From: Chryseobacterium angstadtii
GTDB lineage: Bacteria; Bacteroidota; Bacteroidia; Flavobacteriales; Weeksellaceae
NCBI RefSeq assembly: GCF_001045465.1
Contig: NZ_LFND01000006.1
Coordinates: 62,001 to 126,000, forward strand
Direction of reading: 5' to 3'
Length of the DNA stretch: 64,000 nucleotides
Shown here: positions 16,860-24,683 of the stretch, piece by piece
How positions within the stretch are numbered: the stretch's first letter is position 1
How the letters are laid out: each line of letters opens with the position of its first letter
Notes under the pieces: generated by a model
Database searches by the model: none
Told to the model about the DNA's origin: nothing
What the model saw: the letters and a program-made list of their open reading frames with translations, nothing else
Program-made: the position numbers and the translations under genes

Positions 16860-17017
16860 AAGAAACGAAGTTCTATAGAGCGGAAGAATCAAGCATACAA
16901 CAAAGTCAGGATTCAATTTATGGCCATTTTACAAGATTTCTTTAGATTAATTTAGTTGTGAAACAAAATTTGTGCATGTGAATTATACATTTTAAGTTTA
17001 CGAAAAATAAAAGCACA

Positions 17018-17950
17018 ATGAGATTAATCCCAAAAAAAATTGTTCCGAGTTTTTTATGCATAGTACTTTTTACTGTATTTCCCATATCCTGTAAAGAAAG
17101 AAACAAGGTCACCACTCTTCAGGAAATAGCCTTTGTAAACCACCAAACCGCCCCCACAAAGTTTATCCGGGTAAAAGGAATAAATTTCGCTTATCGGATA
17201 CTGGGGAAGGAAAAAGGAATTCCGTTAATTCTGCTGCAGGGATTAGGATGGTCGATGGATAACTGGGATCCTGCTGTTATTAATGGCCTCGCTAAAAAAT
17301 ACAGACTTATCATATTCGATAATAAAGGAGTTGCCTCATCGGGTGGAACCACACCGCACACTATACAGGAAATGGCGGACGATGCTATAGATTTTATACA
17401 AGCTTTAAACTTGGATAAAGTAAATATAATGGGGTATTCGATGGGTGGATTTGTTGCTCAAAGAATAGCTTTCACCCGACCTTCAATGATTCATAAATTG
17501 ATTTTGGTAGGCTCCGGGCCGCAAGGGGCAGTAGGGTTATCTGATCTGCCCCATACCATATCCAAAATAAAAGGGTCAACACCTGAAGAATTTTTCATAA
17601 AGTTCGGATTTACGACCTCTGAGAAAAGTATTGCCGCTGCAAAACAATCTTACACAAGAATTCATCTTCGTACAGCCAACAGGGATCTTCCCCTTAGCTC
17701 TGCTGCTGTTGCCTCCCAATTTGCCGCTATTTCAAGCTGGGCCATGCCGGATGCCAGTGCACTTACTGAATTAAACACCATTAAATGCCCTGTTCTTATA
17801 GTTCATGGTGAAAATGATCTTGCGCTGCCAGTTCAGAATGCTAAAATACATCATTCGGAACTATTGATCTTCCCCGATTCCGGCCATGCAGCCTTCTTCC
17901 AAAATGAAATTCTATTTGTAAACAAGGTTTCGGCATTTCTAAGTCAATAA
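17018..17950 (+). CDS. Alpha/beta hydrolase lipoprotein
   Basis: A 310-residue alpha/beta-hydrolase-fold protein. The N-terminal hydrophobic segment ends FPISC (Cys25), a plausible lipobox, so the enzyme is probably anchored in a membrane outside the cytoplasm. The fold is complete: oxyanion region LQGLGWS (73-79), nucleophile elbow GYSMGG with S141, acid in HGENDLALP (near 266) and histidine in DSGHAAFF (near 290). Substrate cannot be predicted; relatives include esterases and haloperoxidase-like proteins. It is a single-gene unit. Confidence 0.85.
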   Translation: MRLIPKKIVPSFLCIVLFTVFPISCKERNKVTTLQEIAFVNHQTAPTKFIRVKGINFAYRILGKEKGIPLILLQGLGWSMDNWDPAVINGLAKKYRLIIFDNKGVASSGGTTPHTIQEMADDAIDFIQALNLDKVNIMGYSMGGFVAQRIAFTRPSMIHKLILVGSGPQGAVGLSDLPHTISKIKGSTPEEFFIKFGFTTSEKSIAAAKQSYTRIHLRTANRDLPLSSAAVASQFAAISSWAMPDASALTELNTIKCPVLIVHGENDLALPVQNAKIHHSELLIFPDSGHAAFFQNEILFVNKVSAFLSQ

Positions 17951-18123
17951 TTATAAAACATTTGAAGAAATCAACTTCGTTGATTCGATGAACCGATGTT
18001 TACATATGCGTAAAAAATAAGTTTCTTTCATTTTACATTGGCAAAAAAGACCAAAAAACTAAACAAAAGTGTAAAGTCTATTCAAAATCATTTATCGTTT
18101 TTTGCACTTAAAAATCAAGTACT

Positions 18124-18810
18124 ATGAATGAAGAATTTTGCTCAAACTGTAAACAAACCATGAAACCCAAAAGAATAGACGGAACCTACATTCTCCATGA
18201 AATAGAACACGTCTTACATTTTGACAGGGGCATTTTATATACCATAAGAGAGTTATTGGTAAGACCCGGAGAAAACATCCGGAATTTCATCAGTGAAAAC
18301 AGAAGCAGATTGGTAAAACCGGTGATATTTATTATTGTTTCCTCAATAATCTATACGCTTATCAATCATTTTTTTCATATTGAGGAAAGTTATATAAAAA
18401 TTGATGGTGCCGGAGATTCACAACTCAATGCAATTAACAGCTGGGTACAGAGCCATTATGGCTATTCCAATATGATCATGGGAGCCTTTATTGCTTTTTG
18501 GTTAAAAATATTTTTTAAAAAATATGATTACAACTTTTTTGAAATATTGATTCTGCTATGCTTTATTCTTGGAATGGAAATGCTGATGTTTTCCGTTTTC
18601 TCTATCGTTGAAGGGCTGACTAAATATCATCTTATGCCGGTTGCAACGGTGATTGTATTTGTCTATTTTTCATGGGCTGTAGGTCAGTTTTTTGATAAAT
18701 CCAAAGCAGGTAGTTACTTTAAAGCCCTTGTCTCCTACCTATTGGGAATGATAACGTTTTGTATTTCGATCATGATTTTAGGAGCTTTAATGAACTTAAT
18801 TTCCCATTAA
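18124..18810 (+). CDS. DUF3667 domain-containing membrane protein
   Basis: A 228-residue protein that opens with a short zinc-ribbon-like motif (FCSNCKQ, only one CxxC pair) followed by the DUF3667 signature TIRELLVRPGENIRNFISENRSRLVKPV and about five transmembrane segments. DUF3667 proteins are frequent in Bacteroidota and have no known function. Many members have two CxxC pairs at the N-terminus; this one has a single pair. It is transcribed alone and ends at a strong bidirectional terminator. Confidence 0.82.
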   Translation: MNEEFCSNCKQTMKPKRIDGTYILHEIEHVLHFDRGILYTIRELLVRPGENIRNFISENRSRLVKPVIFIIVSSIIYTLINHFFHIEESYIKIDGAGDSQLNAINSWVQSHYGYSNMIMGAFIAFWLKIFFKKYDYNFFEILILLCFILGMEMLMFSVFSIVEGLTKYHLMPVATVIVFVYFSWAVGQFFDKSKAGSYFKALVSYLLGMITFCISIMILGALMNLISH

Positions 18811-18869
18811 AAAGTAAAAGAGATGATCATTGTTATTTGCATTTTATTGTTCCTCTTTGTATTAAATAG

Positions 18870-18900
18870 AAAAAGCGGGAAATAATTTTCCCGCTTTTTT
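18870..18900. terminator. Bidirectional terminator
   Basis: AAAAAGCGGGAAA pairs with TTTCCCGCTTTTT around a TAAT loop, with runs of A and T outside. It separates the convergent DUF3667 and phosphoesterase genes. Confidence 0.85.
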
Positions 18901-18917
18901 AATATATTGTTAGAATA

Positions 18918-21656
18918 TTACTGTATAACCAGCTTTAAAGTAAATAGTTTTCTTGTGTGAACTTTCACGAAGTAGACTCCTTTCGGAAGATTTTCATTCA
19001 CCAGAGAGAAACGCTGATTGTTGATGTTTTTTGATTCATACAACAGCTGTCCTGATGCTGATAAAAGCTCAATTTTCTCAATCGGGTAATCACTTTTGAT
19101 GAATGTAGGCTCACCCGGTTTCGTTGGATTCGGATATATCACTACATTTTTCTCCGTACTTTTTACCTCCTCGGTTCCTAATGTTCCGGATGTCACCTGA
19201 AACTGTTTTCTGTTTGAAACTTCTGTATAAGAGTCATTGGTAAACATCACCATATAATAATTCCCGGGTGTTGTTGGAAGCGCTGTTCCCTGAATGGTTT
19301 TTGTTCCCTGAGTAACTCCGTCAAAATACGTATAAGAAATAAAATTATCGTCCGGAGTCTGAACGCTCTGAGGATAAATTCCCAACCAGTCTTTGATAAT
19401 TCCCGGAGAATCCGTCCATGAAGCGGTAATATTTTCACCTAAAGTATAAACCGGCTTGTTGATCCATAATTCGGTAACGATATCTCCTACTTTAAAGAAT
19501 ACTTTGTCCCCGATTCCGGTATATCCATCCTCAAGAAGATACTGAGCATAGTAATATCCTTTTGGAAGACCTGTAAAATTCAGGGTTCCTGAAGCTGTTG
19601 TTACGTAGCTCCATTTGATAGCAGTATTGGTTCCCGGTGTCTGGCCCATTTTATAAATCCCGATCCAGTCTTTCACTAAATTCGGTCCGTTGCTGTAATT
19701 CACAACCACTGTTCCGCCTACCGGATACGTATCTGCAGTAGTCTGAAGCTGTACTTTCGGGCCTACATAAAAACTTTTTCTGTCTGTAATTTCCGTGTAG
19801 CCGTTATTCGCAAAGAATCCTGCAAAATACTGGCCTTTGTTAGCCAATCCATTGGTGAAAACTGCTGTTCCGGCCGTTTGTCCGTTGGTGTAAAGATATC
19901 CCTGAGAAGTGGTTGTAGCCGGAGTTTGTCCTTTTTTGTAAATTCCTACCCAATCCTGCTGATTTCCAGGACCTCCTGTATAAGTGGCTGTGATAGGCTC
20001 ATTCTGTGTATATTCGGTTTTATCTAATACGAATGTAGGGTTGGAAACTACGCTTCCCGCTACTTCAAACTGTTTTACATCGCTCCAGTCGCTCCATTCC
20101 AGGTTTCTGTCTCTGTAACGTACTTTTACATAATAGGTTCCGTTTGAGATGGAATTGGCAGCAATGGTTGCTTTTGTAATATCAAGTCCCGCATTTAAGT
20201 TTTTCGTTCTGTCCGGTGTTCCGTTTCCGTCTTTCCCGAACCAGTTTTCATAATCACGGTAAAATTCTTTTTCAATTACTGAAAAATTAGCAGCTTTACT
20301 GATCTGGAACTGTGTGGTATTAAGAAGTTCCCCGTTGGATGATGCAAAGGCACTTCCGTCCAATGTCAGCGGTAATGTTACCGGAGCTGTAAAAGTATTG
20401 CTAATAACAGGTTTTGAAGGTCTGGGCTGGTTTTTATATCTATGGAAAGTATCTACAAGTTCGTTGTACTTTCTGTTGTACACACCACCAATTGAGTAGC
20501 TTTCTATATCTACTTTTCCTGTTGGTATATCTACTTCCACAATCTGGTACGTCCAGTCTGTAAGTGTTTTCTGTACATCATCAAAATCCTGTTCAGTAGA
20601 CATTCCCCAATACTGATCCCATGCCGTACCGCCGGAAATAATCTGATAATTCGGGGTATCTTTTAACTGCCCTCTGTGGTATAAGTGGTGGTGCGCTCCA
20701 ACATGCATCAAATATTTGCTGGAAGTAGTCAGCAACGGTACTGCGTTGTTTCTTACCCATGTAGAAATGTCTCCTACATACTGTTCTGCCTGGTAAGGTC
20801 TGTGGCTTAAAGAAATAATCCAGTCTACCGTAGGGTCATTATTAGCTTCAGTCAGAATCTGGGAAAGCCATGTTTGCTGTGCTGTTCCCGTATGCTCTGA
20901 ACTTAAACTTACGAACAGAACATTTCCGGCCTGCTGTGCATAATAATTCTCATTCCCAGATGAGATATTTCTGTATTTAATTTCATCTATATAAAAATGG
21001 GCATAATAAGAATTCATTCCCAGAGTTCCGTACGTTTCGTGGTTCCCCACTGTAGTCTGAATAGGAAGATAAGGAGATAGTTTGATGTTCTTTTTAAAAT
21101 GCACATTCTCATAATGATCCAGAGTTCCTACATCAACCTGGTCACCCACCATAAAAGTGAGAGCAATATTATCTGAAGGATCAGAATCCGGTCCGAATTT
21201 TTGTTTTAATTTTTTGAATGCATTCAGCGTAAGACTGTCGTATCTTGGTTCCGCCTTGATCTGGTTGTCACCCATGATCAGGAAACGTATTTTTCCGTCT
21301 GCGGTAACTGCCTGACCCGGCGCAGGAAGCGTTCTGAAATTATAAACGGAAGACTCGCTGGTTCCTGTTTTTATTTTATAGTAGTATTTGGTGTTGGCCT
21401 GCAGACCTGCGATTTTTGCGGTGTGGTAATAATAATTGTTGTTGTAGCCTGTATCGGAAAAAATGTTAGTTGTTCCGGTAACTGTCACGTTCAGGTTGGT
21501 TGGTGATGTTCCGTAAATAACTGTTGTTTCGTTATCAGAAGCTGTTTTCCAATTCACAATCATAGAACTGGGTGTCGGGTTCTGAAGATAAGGGAAAAGT
21601 GTCTGCCCGAATGTCATCTGGACGACAAAACAAAAAAAGAAGAAATAATGTTTCAT
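18918..21656 (-). CDS. Secreted purple-acid-phosphatase-like metallophosphoesterase, T9SS type A
   Basis: A 912-residue exported enzyme with signal peptide MKHYFFFFCFVVQMTFG. Order: purple-acid-phosphatase N-terminal FN3-like domain (20-110); calcineurin-like phosphoesterase with metal ligands in MGDNQ (128-132), GDQVD (171-175), GNHE (204-207), SHRPY and GAHHHLYH; an FN3-type domain around 400-510; three tandem beta-sandwich repeats of about 90 residues, each with a W-(V/L)-GIY core, between about 520 and 810; and a C-terminal sorting domain (VIYPNPTKPGEP to the end). It should hydrolyse phosphoesters at the cell surface. No neighbour shares an operon with it. Confidence 0.92.
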   Translation of the reverse strand: MKHYFFFFCFVVQMTFGQTLFPYLQNPTPSSMIVNWKTASDNETTVIYGTSPTNLNVTVTGTTNIFSDTGYNNNYYYHTAKIAGLQANTKYYYKIKTGTSESSVYNFRTLPAPGQAVTADGKIRFLIMGDNQIKAEPRYDSLTLNAFKKLKQKFGPDSDPSDNIALTFMVGDQVDVGTLDHYENVHFKKNIKLSPYLPIQTTVGNHETYGTLGMNSYYAHFYIDEIKYRNISSGNENYYAQQAGNVLFVSLSSEHTGTAQQTWLSQILTEANNDPTVDWIISLSHRPYQAEQYVGDISTWVRNNAVPLLTTSSKYLMHVGAHHHLYHRGQLKDTPNYQIISGGTAWDQYWGMSTEQDFDDVQKTLTDWTYQIVEVDIPTGKVDIESYSIGGVYNRKYNELVDTFHRYKNQPRPSKPVISNTFTAPVTLPLTLDGSAFASSNGELLNTTQFQISKAANFSVIEKEFYRDYENWFGKDGNGTPDRTKNLNAGLDITKATIAANSISNGTYYVKVRYRDRNLEWSDWSDVKQFEVAGSVVSNPTFVLDKTEYTQNEPITATYTGGPGNQQDWVGIYKKGQTPATTTSQGYLYTNGQTAGTAVFTNGLANKGQYFAGFFANNGYTEITDRKSFYVGPKVQLQTTADTYPVGGTVVVNYSNGPNLVKDWIGIYKMGQTPGTNTAIKWSYVTTASGTLNFTGLPKGYYYAQYLLEDGYTGIGDKVFFKVGDIVTELWINKPVYTLGENITASWTDSPGIIKDWLGIYPQSVQTPDDNFISYTYFDGVTQGTKTIQGTALPTTPGNYYMVMFTNDSYTEVSNRKQFQVTSGTLGTEEVKSTEKNVVIYPNPTKPGEPTFIKSDYPIEKIELLSASGQLLYESKNINNQRFSLVNENLPKGVYFVKVHTRKLFTLKLVIQ

Positions 21657-21843
21657 AATGATTTACTTTTGTATAGATTTATTTTAATTTGTAAATCAGA
21701 ACATTAAAAGAATAATACTCTGATTTTTATTTCGGGCAAAAGTAGGTATCCAATATAAACTGTGTCTGATGGGAACTTAAAGGAACTGTTAACTTTATGA
21801 AGAATTTCCGGCTAAAAAATTATAGTTTTTAATACATAATTTA

Positions 21844-21876
21844 TTTGGTGAAATCAAAAACTATTTTGTATCTTTG
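21844..21876 (+). promoter_or_regulatory. Promoter of rplS
   Basis: TTTG at 21844-21847 and TATCTTTG at 21869-21876, with a 21-bp spacer, fit the Bacteroidota -33/-7 promoter pattern. The predicted start leaves a leader of about 60 nt before the L19 ATG. Confidence 0.75.
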
Positions 21877-21945
21877 CGACCTGTTATTCAACCTCTGACG
21901 AAGAACGTGTAAGTTGCTTAGCTTTAACATTTTATTTTATTAATA

Positions 21946-22302
21946 ATGGATTTATTAAAGTACGTACAAGACCAGTACATTACTAAAAAAGATTTCCCTG
22001 AATTCAAAGCAGGAGACACAATTACTGTGTATTACGAAATTAAAGAAGGACAAAAAACCAGAACTCAGTTCTTCAAAGGTACCGTTATCCAGTTGAGAGG
22101 TACAGGTGCTACAAAAACATTTACTATCAGAAAAATGAGTGGTGATGTAGGTGTAGAAAGAGTATTCCCTATCAACATGCCTGCACTTCAGAAAATTGAA
22201 GTTGACAGAAGAGGTAGAGTTAGAAGATCTAGAATTTATTACTTCAGAGACCTTAGAGGTAAAAAAGCTAGAATCAAAGACGCTGCTTACAAGAAGAAGT
22301 AA
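21946..22302 (+). CDS. rplS: 50S ribosomal protein L19
   Basis: 118 residues, the normal L19 length. FKAGDTITVYYEIKEG, FKGTVIQLRG, FTIRKMSGDVGVERVFPI and the basic tail RRGRVRRSRIYYFRDLRGKKARIKD are all conserved. L19 sits at the 30S/50S interface. In many bacteria rplS follows rpsP-rimM-trmD; here it is a single-gene unit with its own strong promoter and terminator. The next gene is convergent. Confidence 0.98.
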   Translation: MDLLKYVQDQYITKKDFPEFKAGDTITVYYEIKEGQKTRTQFFKGTVIQLRGTGATKTFTIRKMSGDVGVERVFPINMPALQKIEVDRRGRVRRSRIYYFRDLRGKKARIKDAAYKKK

Positions 22303-22321
22303 TTCAGACAACAATACATAC

Positions 22322-22360
22322 AAAAAGAGGCTATCTGTTCGGATAGTCTCTTTTTATTTT
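22322..22360 (+). terminator. Terminator of rplS
   Basis: AGAGGCTATC (22326-22335) pairs with GATAGTCTCT (22342-22351) with one G-T pair and a TGTTCG loop, followed by a T-run. Confidence 0.85.
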
Positions 22361-22378
22361 TTATGGTGGGTGTAACGC

Positions 22379-22402
22379 GGGGCTTCGAGAGCCTCAGCCG
22401 CC
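22379..22402. repeat. REP-like hairpin element, single copy
   Basis: GGGGCTTCGAGAGCCTCAGC at 22379-22398, then CGCC, matches the unit of the inverted pair at 8308-8408. Here the outer stem is weakened because the right side reads GCCGCC instead of GCCCCC. It lies between the rplS terminator and the end of the hydrolase gene on the opposite strand. Confidence 0.75.
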
Positions 22403-22492
22403 TTGTGGTAGGATTCATAATGAGTTAAAGTTAGTATACATTCTCTCTTAGCCTTAGCCTTATTCCTAGTCCACCCCTATCTTGATCAAATC

Positions 22493-23488
22493 TTACTTAA
22501 TAAAATTATATAAAGCGCTGAAAAATTTAGGATAAACTTCTATATGCGGAAGGTGGCCTACATTATCCAATTCAACCAGTTCTGAACCCGGAATTTCTTG
22601 CTGGGTTTTCTTTCCCAGTTCCTGATACTGTCCCATTTTGGGCTGAAGTTCTTTTGGAGCTCTGTCTTTTCCAATGGCTGTACGGTCTCTTGTTCCGATA
22701 ATAAGTAAGGTAGGAACTTTTATATTTTTAAATTCATAACAGACCGGCTGATTGTAAATCATATCTGAAGTAAGCGCAGCATCCCAAGCTACCTGCGGAT
22801 AATCTTTATGAAGCGTCCATCCGGCAATAAGATCCAGCCACGGCTGATATTCGCTTTTCCACTGGTTGTCATAATAGAATTTCAACTGATAATTTTTATA
22901 GGTTTCCGCCGTATTTTTAAGCTCAGACTGATAAGCCTGGTCTATCGTCTGATAAGCGGCAAAAGTTTTATAATCCTCCAGGCCTATAGGATTTTCCAGA
23001 ATTAGTTTCTGAACTTTTTCCGGATAAAGAAGGGTGAACCTTGTTGCCATCATTCCCCCCATAGAATGTCCCAGCACAATGGCCTGATCAATCTTCAGCT
23101 GATCCAGAATAGCTTTTGTATTTTGAGCCAGCTGTGAAAAGGAAAACTGGTAACTCTGAGGTTTTGAAGATTTACCAAATCCTATCTGATCCGGAATAAT
23201 CACTCTAAATCCTTTTTCAGACAGATCTTTTGCTGTTTTTTCCCAATAGGCTCCATTAAAGTTTTTTCCATGAAGCAACATAATGGTCTTCCCGTTCGAT
23301 TTCTGAGGCTGTACATCCATATAAGCCATTTTGAGATCGTTATTCTGAGACTTTAGATTGATATAGTGAACTTCAAACGGATATTGGTATCCGGACAATA
23401 CTGCATCAAGAGGTTTTATCTGTGAAAACAGCAAGGTAGGCACAGCCGACAGTATCATCACTGCTGCTGCCATTCTGAAATATTTCAT
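22493..23488 (-). CDS. Exported alpha/beta hydrolase
   Basis: 331 residues with a signal peptide (cleavage near TLLFSQ, residue 22). A complete alpha/beta hydrolase: oxyanion region LLHGKNFNG (71-79), PDQIGFGKS, nucleophile elbow GHSMGG with S142, acid in IIGTRDRTAIGK and histidine in VGHLPH. Relatives include periplasmic esterases and lactonases; substrate unknown. The EamA exporter gene lies 86 bp upstream but a terminator-like hairpin separates them. Confidence 0.87.
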   Translation of the reverse strand: MKYFRMAAAVMILSAVPTLLFSQIKPLDAVLSGYQYPFEVHYINLKSQNNDLKMAYMDVQPQKSNGKTIMLLHGKNFNGAYWEKTAKDLSEKGFRVIIPDQIGFGKSSKPQSYQFSFSQLAQNTKAILDQLKIDQAIVLGHSMGGMMATRFTLLYPEKVQKLILENPIGLEDYKTFAAYQTIDQAYQSELKNTAETYKNYQLKFYYDNQWKSEYQPWLDLIAGWTLHKDYPQVAWDAALTSDMIYNQPVCYEFKNIKVPTLLIIGTRDRTAIGKDRAPKELQPKMGQYQELGKKTQQEIPGSELVELDNVGHLPHIEVYPKFFSALYNFIK

Positions 23489-23514
23489 GTAGATCTTTAT
23501 TAATCTATTAAAAT

Positions 23515-23550
23515 TAAAAAAACCGCTCCAAAAGAAACGGTTTTTACTGT
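23515..23550 (-). terminator. Terminator of the EamA gene
   Basis: On the minus strand AAAAACCGTTT and the later AGCGGTTTTTTT form a stem of CCGTTT/AAACGG type (AAACCG...CGGTTT) followed by T7. It lies between the EamA stop codon and the hydrolase start. Confidence 0.65.
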
Positions 23551-23574
23551 TATTTTTAACTTAATTATAAGTAT

Positions 23575-24555
23575 TTAAGATAATTCCACCACCTGAGTTT
23601 CCTGTTTTGAAGGCAGATTCATGAGGACAATCGCAAAAAGAATAAGGATAATTCCTACCCACTGCACCAACAGAACTTTCTCGCCCAGCAGAACAAAGGC
23701 CATGGTTACGGAAACAGGAAGTTCGAGTGATGACACAATACTTCCCAGCCCAAGTCCTGCATTGGGAAAACCAACGTTGAACAAAATTGGTGGGACAATG
23801 GTTCCGAACAAAGCAAGAACAAACCCATAAGTCCAGAATATGGAATAATTAAAGGAATGAATATGCTCCGTATTATCTGTGAAATTAAGATATAATGATT
23901 TTAAACCATCAGAATACATAGGCCCGATCTGAGCAAAAAACAGGAAAGCAAATACTACAACAGCCCCACCCAAAAGCATAATAATACTCTTTCTGAAAAC
24001 CGGAAGATGCGTAGCCAGCGTGTTGGATGTAAACATGGTCATGGTATAGGAAGCTGCCGCCATTAAGCCCCAGAAGATTCCATGCCAGTCGAGCTCAATA
24101 TCCATATTGATTAAATTGGTGGCCAATATAGTTCCTGCCAATACAATAATTACTGAAACCACTTTTCTTGCATTGGGCAGTTTCTTTGAAATAATGCTTT
24201 CCACCACCACACTGAACCATACAGACTGCATGAGCAGGACAATAGCAATTGAAACATTGATATACTGAACTGCGATATAATAAAACAAGCTGGTACACCC
24301 TAAAGATGTTCCGGCAATCATCAGCATTTTTACTTCTTTACCACTTGGTGATGAAAGTTTCTGCTTTGAGGTAATGGTCTGGATAAAATTGAGGATCAGA
24401 AGCCCAACCAATCCCAATAAAAACTGAGAGGTGGTTACTTCTGAGGTGGTATAGCCATCATGATAAGCCATTTTCACAAATGTCGCCAGCATTCCGTAAA
24501 TACTGGCCCCGATCCCTACGAATAAAACTCCTTTGAGTATATTTTTCTTCTTCAT
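23575..24555 (-). CDS. EamA/DMT family transporter
   Basis: From ATG 24555 the protein has 326 residues with ten predicted transmembrane segments in two EamA halves (first about 5-145, second about 155-315). The upstream in-frame TTG at 24576 overlaps the promoter -7 box and is not credible as start. DMT proteins of this type export amino acids, metabolites or drugs; the substrate is not predictable. GSIVSSLELPVSVTMAFVLLGE near residue 270 is the usual second-half signature. Single-gene unit. Confidence 0.88.
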   Translation of the reverse strand: MKKKNILKGVLFVGIGASIYGMLATFVKMAYHDGYTTSEVTTSQFLLGLVGLLILNFIQTITSKQKLSSPSGKEVKMLMIAGTSLGCTSLFYYIAVQYINVSIAIVLLMQSVWFSVVVESIISKKLPNARKVVSVIIVLAGTILATNLINMDIELDWHGIFWGLMAAASYTMTMFTSNTLATHLPVFRKSIIMLLGGAVVVFAFLFFAQIGPMYSDGLKSLYLNFTDNTEHIHSFNYSIFWTYGFVLALFGTIVPPILFNVGFPNAGLGLGSIVSSLELPVSVTMAFVLLGEKVLLVQWVGIILILFAIVLMNLPSKQETQVVELS

Positions 24556-24573
24556 ATTATTTTTTACAGCCTG

Positions 24574-24581
24574 CAAAGTTA
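24574..24581 (-). promoter_or_regulatory. -7 promoter element of the EamA gene
   Basis: TAACTTTG on the minus strand matches TAnnTTTG and lies 18 bp before ATG 24555. It settles the start codon choice. Confidence 0.6.
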
Positions 24582-24627
24582 CAACATAATAATTGAAATA
24601 CCCGGAGAGGTAAGAATGATAGATAAA

Positions 24628-24662
24628 TAAAATCGCCGCAAGCTTTGCTTGCGGCGATTCTC
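24628..24662 (-). terminator. Terminator of the M36 protease gene
   Basis: AATCGCCGCAAGC (24631-24643) and GCTTGCGGCGATT (24647-24659) form a perfect 13-bp stem with a 3-nt loop; on the minus strand it continues into TTATTTAT. Confidence 0.85.
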
Positions 24663-24683
24663 AAAAATTGATTGATTCAGTAA

